Shown here in pieces: positions 1 through 8,770 of a DNA stretch of 64,000 nt. The stretch covers positions 248,001-312,000 of the forward strand of contig OZ038381.1 of NCBI GenBank assembly GCA_964036045.1, read 5' to 3'. Under the pieces are notes generated by a model that saw only the letters and a list, made by a program, of their open reading frames with translations, had not been told where the DNA came from and searched no databases. This DNA comes from Eutreptiella sp. 'Long Island Sound 2002'. Lineage: Eukaryota > Euglenozoa > Euglenophyceae > Eutreptiales > Eutreptiaceae. The position numbers and the translations under genes were made by a program. The number at the start of each line of letters is the position of its first letter. Position 1 is the stretch's first letter.

Positions 1-3000
1 CAGAATCTGGTGAGGGGACAAACCGCCCGGAGTGGGGGTGTCATGATGGGCCTTCAAAGCAGGCCACATCTCCTCGAACCAGTTCCGCCGTGGATTGGTG
101 ATGTGGATCTTGCGCAGCTTCTCGAACAGCTGCCGTCCAGCCACTTCAGCACGGCCGTTAGACCGGCTGAGATAGGCGACGCTCTTGGCATGACGTATCC
201 CCATGAGGGAACACATAGCCTTGAACCAGCCACCAGTAAACTGGGGCCCTCGGTCACTGCAAATGGTGCGGGGGATGTCAAAGACGGTCAGCCAATGACG
301 AATCATCATGACTGCCACTTCCTTGGCGAGTAACCCCTTTTTGCGTGCCGGAACGGCTACAACGTAGCCGCTGTGGCGGTCCACACAGAGAACCACACAG
401 TCAAAGGTCTCCTTGCCAATGTGCACTTCGGGCATGGAGAAGACGTCCATGGCCACGCTCTCCATGGGCTGGTCAGGAACCGGGGTCCATTCGGGTTCCC
501 CCTTGACGTTCCGGTTGTCGGGATTGCAGGCCTGACAGACCGAGCAACCCTTCCTGACCTTTTTGATGGCGGTGTAGAGAACGATATGGTCGATCTCGAA
601 CCGACGCTGCATGTCAAGAGCTTGCTTCTTGACCCCTGGGTGCAGCATGTGGTGGTGCCAAGCTTCACACAGCTCGAGCACCCGGGACTCTGGGACTAGC
701 AGCTTACCATTCCGGTAGAGCTTGCCATCTTCCTCAGTCAGCCCCTTTGGCCACTTCTGTCCGTCGTCAGGGTCGGTCACAGCCCTATACTCGGCCGCAA
801 AGGCCTCAGACTTGGCGTAATCGTCGGTCCAGTGGTCCTGGAGGCAAGACTCCGGGAAGAGGTGCTTGTCGGACTCAGTTCCCACAGGGGGAGCCGGCCC
901 GGGCCTTCCGCCCGCGGCACCCACAGGGGCGAGTACACTGACTGTTCTGCTCACCCTCGAAGCGAGGGGGGCATCTGCAGCCATGACGACGAAGCATTTT
1001 GCACCCTCCTCCTCCATCAGGCGCTCCATCTCAATGATCCTCTTGGCTTCAGCGGTCTCAGCCTCATCGCCATGGGCAGAGATATCCTGCATGCCCTTGC
1101 TGGCGGGATAGGCCCACCTACTGAGACAGTCCGCCACGGTGTTATCCTTTCCAGGAATATAAACAACCGTAAGGTCGAACTTGGCCAAGGTCTCATGCCA
1201 TCTTGCCCGTCGGGAGGCGGGACCTGAGGGGGTGTCCACGTGCCCCTTGTGCCACGACTGCAGACTCTGATGGTCGGTGCAGACGGTGATGGGATGGAGG
1301 GCTATGTACCCAGCCCATTTCCTGAGAGCCATGACGATGGCATACGCCTCCTTTTCACGGGGCGTCCACGTCCGTCTCTGGCCTTCCGCCAGGACTCGGC
1401 TCCAGAAGGCCACGGGCACGTGCCTCCCGTCGTCAAGCACTTGCTCCAACACAGCGCCAATGGCGTAGTCGGAAGCGTCGGTGCGCAGGACGAACCCTCG
1501 GTCGGGATCCACGAGGTGCAGACCCACTGCGGATAGCAGCGCCTGCTTCATCCCCTCAAAGGCACGGTCGGACTCTTCAGTCCATACCAGAGCCTTCTTG
1601 GACCCCTTCTTGGTCTCCTCTCGGTTGCCCTTGAGCATGGTCGTCATGGGGGCTGCATACTCGGCATACATCTTGATATACCCCGAGTAGTAGTTGCAGA
1701 ACCCCAGATACGCCCGTAGCTCAGAGACCGTCTTGGGCTTTTCCCAGTGCTCAATCGCAGCCACCTTGCCAGGTATGGGCTTTCGCTGCCCGTTCCCAAC
1801 TACGTGGCCAGCGAAGACCACCTCGCTTACCGCAATGGTGGCCTTGTCACTGCTGCCCGTGAGTTTGTGCCGAACCAGAAGGTCCAGCACTCGAGTGACG
1901 TCCCTCTCGTGTGCCTCCAGGAGCTCCTCGTAGCTCATGCTGGGGTCCCCGGACGCGATGATCACGTCGTCCACGAAGGGGTCCGCACAGTCGCGCACCG
2001 GCTCAAGCAGGTTCTCCAGCATCCGCTGAAAAGCCGCATTGCCGTTGGTGACGCCCATGGGCATCACCTTCCACTGGAGAGGTCCAAGTGGAGTGCTCAT
2101 GGCTGTGCAGGCACGGGACTCTTCGGCGAGAGGCATCTGATGATAACCATGTTTCAGGTCAATCACCGTGAAGATCCTCCGCCGGTGTTGTTTTTGCAGC
2201 ATGTCCTCAATGAGGGGCAGCGTATAGCTGTCGTGCTGCGTTTGGGCGTTCAGGCCGCGGTAGTCGACCACGAGCCGCCACTCACCGGCAACCTTCTTGG
2301 GGACGACGAAGCAGGGAGAGGCCCACTCGGAGTGGCACGGCTCAAGCCAGCCTCTCTGGATGAAGTCACGGAGGATCTTCTCCATGGCTTCTTTCCTCTC
2401 GCCCCTCAGGGCAAACTCCCGGTGGCGATACACACGGGGGTCCTGCTTCAGTCGTATCTTGGCCTCGCCATACGGTCCACGCACCGGTGGGGGGAACACA
2501 GGCTTTCCGCTGAAGAAGGTCTCGCCATACTTCTGCTTCAGCCTGGCCCTCAACGCCTGGATCTTGGGGCAGTCATCGGACTCCGCCTTGGCTTTTCCGG
2601 GCACTTGAACCACGGAGCTTACTTGAGGGGTAGCGACCCCGCTCGCTTTCGGCTCAGGTGGTCTTCCCAGGTGGCCCAAAGGGCCATCTCTGGTCTTGCC
2701 TCGGAACAGATCGCCGTAGGTGGGTGGGTTACCGTCAGGCGGCTCGTCTTGGCTGGACATGTGATCCAGCACCCTCTGCACGAAGGTATTCCCGTCATAG
2801 GAACCGGAGACGATTGAGTCCACTTCCCACCAGGCTTTGTCCTGGCCTTTGCCCTCACGCTGGTTTCCCCAGTCGTGAAAGGGCTGATCCATATACCCCT
2901 GAACCAGATCCCACTCCTCTTCAGTGAGGGGGTCTTCGGAGTCCGATTCTTCGATGTCAACAGGGGGAACCGCAAAGCATTGCCTCCAAGGTTCTGCTAT

Positions 3001-4356
3001 GATACGGTTGACACACACGAAGTCCGTGGTGTCGGCCTGATCAAGGCCCCCATCCACATAGTGGAATTCTGTTGGCCATCTCTGGGGTGGCATGGGCTGT
3101 CCCTTAGCGTCCTGATAGACACTCTCTCCAGCCGGTAGGACGACCTTGTTCAAGGTCATGTTGGTCAATGAGGCTACCCAATGTCGGGTACTTTCCTCCT
3201 CGGTGCATCCCATAGGAACAACCAGCACTGCCTTGGAGCGGTCCTTGCGAATCTTCGCTATCGCTCTTGGAATGTCCCAACGGGGGCAATGGATCCACAT
3301 CAATCCCTGATGCGGACCCCAGTGCTTCTTCCACGCGGAGTCCTGGGCGCTCCAGTACTTCTCACATACCCGCAGATGGGCGGAGGTTCCTGAAGAGAAC
3401 GCATCCAGGACCAGATCCGACGCTCCCAGGTCCGCGACCACTCGGTTCGCCACTTCGGGCCTTACGCCGTACTCCTGGTTTGCTGGCCCAGTGGGCTCAG
3501 TGTCCAGCGCGGCCACTTCGAGCTGATTGCGTTCGGGGTGGATCCATTGGCATTCCACATGGTGCTCAGGTGACGAAAGCCACGAGAGCTGGTCGTCCTG
3601 GTACAGGGTCATGGAGGCCTGGGCCGGGAGGACGCCGGAGTCCGTCTCCATCATGAAGTCGTACCCAACGATCATGTCCCAGTCCATCTCGGCCTCGTAG
3701 AAGCGACCGTGCAGGAGGATTTCCTTGCCGAGGTCCGGGCGGCTCAGCTCACGATGGTTCACGAACTGCAGCCCGATGGCCGCTTCCTTCGTGCCTCCCA
3801 CCATGTACTGGCCGTTCGCCACCTTCAGCCTGACAGGCTTCCGACTGTCGGTCAGACACTCTGGTGGAAGTAGGCCAGCCTTGACCAAGCTGACTTGAGC
3901 TCCCGTGTCGACCAACACGTCGAAAACCTTTTCCACTTCCCCGCATAGGGCACGGACCTTAAGATGCAACTGCCGCTCGCGACTGACACGGCGCACGGCG
4001 TGCAAACTCAGGATCTCCGGCCGTTCCAGAAGCTCAACAAGCGACTGGTGCAGGTCGTGGACAATGGGCTCAGGCTGCCCATCTGCAGCATCCAGCTGCG
4101 GTCCGGGTGATCCTCCGATACTCTCGGATAGATCCTGTAGTACATCAAACACATTCTTGGTCGCGAAGGACGGACGGGTGCAAGGGTTCGTGCCTTCACT
4201 TGCCCTCACCCCGCCTCCGCGACTGGGCGCCGGACCGGGCCTTCCGCCCGCGGCAGTCCCCTTGTGCTTATCGACTCCCGACTGGGATGGATCGGCGCTT
4301 CCCACGTCACCATCCTGCGACCGCCCTAGCTGGGGCCCTTGGCTGCAGGGGCTCCG
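1..4356 (-). CDS. pol: Chromovirus copy A pol polyprotein (partial, cut by window edge)
   Basis: Retrotransposon polyprotein that processes itself, copies the element RNA and inserts the cDNA. The frame is open from just after the gag TAG to base 1, about 1452 codons. In order, numbering residues from that TAG: aspartic protease with a DTGA motif (~150); a methyltransferase-like domain (~300-405, DAFSS then HCPRWDIP); RT with LVVDYRGLN (~692) and FVDD (~797); RNase H beginning TDASDYAVG (~959); integrase zinc finger (HHHMMHP to CSVCQAC, ~1234-1270); and DDE residues in AMDVF, SDRGPQF and NGRAE (~1302-1402). The C-terminal integrase and chromodomain lie beyond the window, as judged from copy B. 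No stop or frameshift is visible, and the stretch that is frameshifted in copy B (about bases 140-150 here) is intact. It has no start codon near its 5' end, so it is probably made as a gag-pol fusion. Confidence 0.92.
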
Positions 4357-4359
4357 CTA
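4357..4359 (-). promoter_or_regulatory. In-frame TAG between gag and pol: candidate readthrough site
   Basis: The gag stop is TAG followed by CGG AGC CCC. The codons after it read on in the same frame, without another stop, into the protease (the DTGA aspartate codon is at 3907-3909, same frame). Gag and pol are therefore separated by one amber codon and not by a frameshift or an independent start. Suppression of the stop is a known way to make gag-pol in some retroviruses, and stop-CGG is a known leaky context in some plant RNA viruses. That it is used here is inference. The alternative is a single nonsense mutation in an element that normally has one fused ORF. Confidence 0.6.
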
Positions 4360-7300
4360 GGGGGCGTCGGTTGTGGAAGAGGGGGTGTTCTCCTCGGCCT
4401 CAACGTCGTTGACGCCCTTCTTTCTTCCCCCTTTACCTCCTCCTTTACCCTTCTTGTCCTTGTCCTTGTTCTGGTCATTCTGGTTGTTCTCCTTGTTCTT
4501 GTTGTCCGACCTGGGGACCCAGTTCCGCTTGATCTCCTGGATCTCCTTGGCTAACTCGGTCCCCACCGACGACATCAGCTTGGCCAGCTCGTCCTTGTCG
4601 ACCTCCATTTTGGCTTCCCGGATACCCGCGGGCGCACGCTTCTTCGACCCGTGCGCCTTCTTGTAAGCCTCCGTGTCGGCCTTGTGGACGGGGCATGTTC
4701 GGTGGTCATGGTTGAAGCCTTTCTTCCTCCCATAACACACGAAACAGCCCTGAGGGTGAGCTCGTATGAACTCCCCAAAGGACAGCGGAGGGTCGCCAAT
4801 GCGGCGAGGATCCCTCTTCTCCTGCTTCCTCCAACCCTGCTGCAGGGGCTTCCAGTTTCCCGGCTTGCCTCCCGTGTTCAGGTTCTTGGCCACGAAGGCA
4901 CAAACGGCCACTTCGGCGGGCTCATCGTCGTCGTCATCGTCGACGAGAGTCTCATCGCCGCCGGCTCCCGCTGGGTCCATGGCAGATTCCCCGCCAGGTC
5001 CCTCGCCAACGTAGTTGACGTCGCGGTCGCCGGGCCTCAACCCGCGGGTGTGGTGGTGGTTTCGGTACTCCTTGAGTACTTCCTCGCCAACCCACTCCAG
5101 GATCTCGTCGCAGCTCATCCGCGCCGGGATGGGCTGCAGACGGATGGTCTGGCCGCTCAACTCACAATCGTCAAGGCGCCACATCGCGGTCTTCTCGCGA
5201 TCGCCCGAGACGGTGATGAGAAGAGCGTTCCGCAGGGAGTGCCGTTTGACATCCCGGGCCACGTTCTTCTTCGCCCAAGACACAACGTTCGTATGATACT
5301 CCTTGGGGAGCATCATCTTGACCGTGTGGTTGGACTTGGCCCTCTTGGATTCCTCCTTGGTGACCCTCTTGATCCATGCTTCCGGCAGCATGGAGAGCAG
5401 GCGAGCCTGCTCGTCACCCTCGTTCCAATCCTCCACATTGCGGCGGAAGAGGGTGTATTTCCCTCGGAAATCACGCCAGTCCCGTAGGCGGATCTCCCGT
5501 CCATCATGCTCAAGCTTGATGGACTTCCAGCGCTTGGCAGCCACCTGCGGAGCGTCCACCCGCTCCTGCTCGTTGAGCCACTTCTTGGCGTCCTTGAGGG
5601 TCTTGATTTTCCCCTCCTTGGTCGCCACGAAGTATAGCTCGCCGAGCACTTCCGGCAGGCGGTACCTGAACCGTTTGAAGACATATCTCTCCGCATCCGC
5701 GGGAGGTAGGTCTTCAGTGACGGTCAGCCCCCAATCGTCCAGCTTCTCCAAGAAGCGGTCGAGGTTGAGGGGGTTGCCATCGTACATGGGGGGCTTGATG
5801 TCCTTCAAGTCTTCCCACACGGCGGCGTCCGCGGCCTTAGAGACCATGAACGCCGGCCGCGAGGTCGACCGAGGTTCCCATCGGCCTCGCCCACGGACTC
5901 CCACGGCCGCCACGTCCATCTCCTCCATGGAGTCCCTGTGGCTACGCCGCGGTTCCTCCACGTACGCTGAACCAAAATGTTCACGCCGTACTGCATCCAT
6001 GTACGCATCCTCATCACGGCGCCAGCGGCTGCGTTCAGCGGCCTCCCGTCGTACACCACGCGGCGGGCTGATGTCGAACTCCTCCAGGTCCAGGTCCAGG
6101 TCCAGGTCCTTCTGCGCGCGCACGGCGACCCCGGAGATGCGAGCCATCTCGACCTTGCCCGTGTCTACCTCGCACTCGAGGGCAAAGACCCTCCTGCGGA
6201 GGTAGACAATCCACCGCCAGGTGGAATCCGGGTCGCCGTTCCCTGGTGGGTCGTCGGGGTCCCCAGGGGGTCCTCCAGGAGGGCCTCCGCCGGGTCCGCC
6301 CGGTCCAGGGGGTCCTCCCCCGCCCGGTGGTCCACCTCCAGGGGGTCCACTTGGTGGGCGTCCTCCAGGGGGTCCTGATGGTCCTCCGCCAGGGGGTCCC
6401 GGTGGGTCTCCGCCCGGTCGCCTCGGTGGGTCCGAGGATGGGCGCTTCCTCGTGATGCCGAACTCCATGTCGTCATCCTCGTCCATGTCGCCCCACCTGG
6501 GCGTCTCGGTCACGGAGGACTCCGAGCTGCGGTAGGGAGGAGGGGGATCCTCATCCTCACCTTCCGGTTCCATGGGGACATCTCCGCCGCCTCCGCCCGT
6601 CCAAGCCACCACTTGGCGATGTCGACGGCCTCGTTCATCCCCGTCACTGGCGGTGAAGAAGGGGTCACTGTCGTGGGGGTGCCCACCCGCTGGCCTCCGC
6701 GGCCTCTCGGGGGTCTTCCCCTTGCCCTTCCTCCGCCGACGGGCGGTGGTGCCACCGCTCCCACTGCTGCCCGTGTCGGCCTCATCCAGCGCCATCTTGG
6801 AGGAGGCGTCCCCTTCGAAAAGCTTTCGAAGGGTCTCCACTCGTGATGCTCCCGGGGGAGTCTCGCGGCGGAGTTTGGCCTCTGCCTCCTCCATTGCGGC
6901 GGCGGTGGCTGCGGCAGCTCGCGCCTCGGCTTCCTCCCGAGCACAAGCCGCCTCGGCTTCCCGGGCCTGCAGCAGCCGCGCCTTCTGCGCTTCCAACGCT
7001 GCCAGCTCCGCCTCCGTCTTGGCCTTCTCCTCAGCGACCTTCCGTCGCGCGGCGTCGATGGCTTCCTTCTTGGCGGCGTCCTCCTGGGCCTTAGCCGTCG
7101 CTTCGGCGTGGGCCCTTTCCTCCGCCTCCTTCTTTGCCCTCTCCTGGGCAAGCGCCTCTTCCAGCGCCTTCACCTCGGCCTCCTTGCAGGCAATGGCCTC
7201 CTGCGTCAGGCGGGCTTCCGCGTCGGCTGCCGCCAACTCACCGTTGACCTGGGCAGTCGCTGCCCCATGGGCGGCCACGGCCGTGAGTCCGGCCGCAATG

Positions 7301-8217
7301 GCCGCCACGGTCTGGGCGTGGATGGCCATGCCATGCGCCCACTGCGCAGCCTCCTCCTGGGCGATGCCGGTGGCGCCCTCCACGGCAGCGCTGTACTGCC
7401 TGGCCCGTTGCCGGGCAACCCGACGGTTGCAGGGCACCCCACAGGCGCGCTCACATGCGCGCGCCACGTCCCTTTCGGGAGCGACGCTGCTGCTGGAGCT
7501 GGCCTGGTCGGCCGGCATCCTCCCGCGGTGGGCCGACTCCACGTCGCTGCTGGGGCCTGCTGGGGCCTGCCGGGCCCTCAGGAGCAGCGGACGGGACTTG
7601 CCCTGGGTCTGCTTGGCGACTTGGATGTAGTCGCCAAGGGTGGTGGAGCCGGGGTGGTGACCACCATTGGCCCGTGGGGGACTGGGGGCTGGGGTTCCGC
7701 CCTTGGCGCCTTGGGCGGCTTCGGCGGCCAGGGACTCCTGGTACTCCCGCCACTTCCGGTCCCTCTTCCTGTCCCCGGCGGACCGCTTCTCCGTCCCCGG
7801 AGACGCGCTGCTGCTGCCCTGCAGCCTGCGCTCGCTCCCCGGTTCCGGGAACTTCCTCTCGATCAAGTCCCACAGGGAGACGTTGATCGAGGCGCCCGAC
7901 GGGTAGGCGTTGGGGTCCTCGTCCTCCTCAATCCCGTCGGGGCGCAGCCCTTCGCCGGGCCTGTCCGGCCGGGTCCACGTCCTCCAGCGCTTGCGGCGGA
8001 AGCGGTACTCGTACCCTTCCGCCCGCAGCCACTCCTCCACTTCCCGCAGGCGATCCTCCCCCATGTCCTCGCGGAGCTCGAAGCTCCCGGGCATGCCGCC
8101 TTCGCACTGGGGATTGCTGTAGCGGTACTGCTGGTCCCACAGCAATCCGCGCAGCAGGCGCGCCACATGGGGGTGGGGCTGCGGCCACCTCCGACCCGCT
8201 TCTTGCCAATTCACCAT
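4357..8217 (-). CDS. gag: Chromovirus copy A gag, unusually large
   Basis: Structural protein that should assemble the retrotransposon particle around its RNA. I chose the ATG at 8217 because it is the first in frame and has a G after it (GCCATGG); the frame is open a little further upstream without an ATG. The product is about 1286 residues, whereas Ty3-type gags are usually about 300-500. Visible parts are an Ala/Glu/Lys-rich coiled coil (~320-455), a Pro/Gly-rich tract (~590-660), an acidic Asp-Leu repeat, a gag capsid-like helical region (~795-940), and an extended zinc knuckle C-x2-C-x8-H-x4-C (~1156-1172; the usual spacing is x4 before His). The C-terminus is Lys/Asn-rich. It ends at a TAG in the same frame as pol. 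Copy B lacks this gene entirely. The assignment to gag rests on position, the zinc knuckle and linkage to pol. Confidence 0.85.
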   Translation of the reverse strand: MVNWQEAGRRWPQPHPHVARLLRGLLWDQQYRYSNPQCEGGMPGSFELREDMGEDRLREVEEWLRAEGYEYRFRRKRWRTWTRPDRPGEGLRPDGIEEDEDPNAYPSGASINVSLWDLIERKFPEPGSERRLQGSSSASPGTEKRSAGDRKRDRKWREYQESLAAEAAQGAKGGTPAPSPPRANGGHHPGSTTLGDYIQVAKQTQGKSRPLLLRARQAPAGPSSDVESAHRGRMPADQASSSSSVAPERDVARACERACGVPCNRRVARQRARQYSAAVEGATGIAQEEAAQWAHGMAIHAQTVAAIAAGLTAVAAHGAATAQVNGELAAADAEARLTQEAIACKEAEVKALEEALAQERAKKEAEERAHAEATAKAQEDAAKKEAIDAARRKVAEEKAKTEAELAALEAQKARLLQAREAEAACAREEAEARAAAATAAAMEEAEAKLRRETPPGASRVETLRKLFEGDASSKMALDEADTGSSGSGGTTARRRRKGKGKTPERPRRPAGGHPHDSDPFFTASDGDERGRRHRQVVAWTGGGGGDVPMEPEGEDEDPPPPYRSSESSVTETPRWGDMDEDDDMEFGITRKRPSSDPPRRPGGDPPGPPGGGPSGPPGGRPPSGPPGGGPPGGGGPPGPGGPGGGPPGGPPGDPDDPPGNGDPDSTWRWIVYLRRRVFALECEVDTGKVEMARISGVAVRAQKDLDLDLDLEEFDISPPRGVRREAAERSRWRRDEDAYMDAVRREHFGSAYVEEPRRSHRDSMEEMDVAAVGVRGRGRWEPRSTSRPAFMVSKAADAAVWEDLKDIKPPMYDGNPLNLDRFLEKLDDWGLTVTEDLPPADAERYVFKRFRYRLPEVLGELYFVATKEGKIKTLKDAKKWLNEQERVDAPQVAAKRWKSIKLEHDGREIRLRDWRDFRGKYTLFRRNVEDWNEGDEQARLLSMLPEAWIKRVTKEESKRAKSNHTVKMMLPKEYHTNVVSWAKKNVARDVKRHSLRNALLITVSGDREKTAMWRLDDCELSGQTIRLQPIPARMSCDEILEWVGEEVLKEYRNHHHTRGLRPGDRDVNYVGEGPGGESAMDPAGAGGDETLVDDDDDDEPAEVAVCAFVAKNLNTGGKPGNWKPLQQGWRKQEKRDPRRIGDPPLSFGEFIRAHPQGCFVCYGRKKGFNHDHRTCPVHKADTEAYKKAHGSKKRAPAGIREAKMEVDKDELAKLMSSVGTELAKEIQEIKRNWVPRSDNKNKENNQNDQNKDKDKKGKGGGKGGRKKGVNDVEAEENTPSSTTDAP

Positions 8218-8770
8218 GGCAGCGGGGGCGTAGTTGATCTTGAGGTCCTTGACGTGCACTCGTTCAACTCAAGGAACTGGTTGTGGTTGTTGAGGAGGGT
8301 GCTGTAGCACTGGATTGGGCGTGCGGCTGGTGCTGGTCAGCCGGTGGTTGTGGAGGTGGTTGACGCGGCCTTGCTGGTCGGCCGATGGGACTCCGGGTCG
8401 GCCGATGGGGCTGATGCAGGAGTCCTGGTCTGTGCACCTCTTTCACGGCTGCTGCGCGGTCAAGGCGAAGCTCTGGACGGCGCTGCTGGCTCCGTGACGA
8501 ACTCGGCGCTGTCGCTGAGTGGCGCTGCGAGCTGCTGCGCTGCGCTGCGAGACGCTGCGCTGCGCTGCGAGCTGCGAGCTGCACCGCGCTGCTGCGACGC
8601 GCTGCTCGGGGTTGGTGGCCCCGAGTGGCACGCGAGGGCTGGGTAACCCCGCGGCGGTGAAACGCTTTTGACGCGTTCCCGTGGGGGGCCGGCCACGGGA
8701 CGCTGCGGAGACACGCACGGGTGAGCAGGCAGGCAATGCACTACGCTCACAAGGGCATCAATGCGCTCAT
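8218..8770 (-). other. Chromovirus copy A untranslated leader with hairpins
   Basis: Stretch between the LTR block and the gag ATG; its upstream limit is approximate. Two adjacent perfect hairpins lie at 8678-8699 (arms CCCGTGG/CCACGGG) and 8661-8677 (arms AACGC/GCGTT). Both recur in the copy B leader at 46603-46642. A run of GCTGCGAGCTGCGCTGCG-type short repeats follows (about 8515-8600). In retroelements, leader structure of this kind often serves packaging or dimerisation; that role is inferred here. I found no convincing tRNA primer-binding site. Confidence 0.55.

Noticed and set aside
373-3656. Many plus-strand frames over copy A pol, including a 356-codon one at 1747-2817
   Set aside because: They are antisense to the conserved pol frame and carry no motif; matching shadows appear opposite copy B pol.
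6572-8307. Plus-strand frames of 352 and 399 codons opposite gag
   Set aside because: They are Ala/Ser/Leu-rich mirrors of the GC-rich gag coding strand, with no domain.
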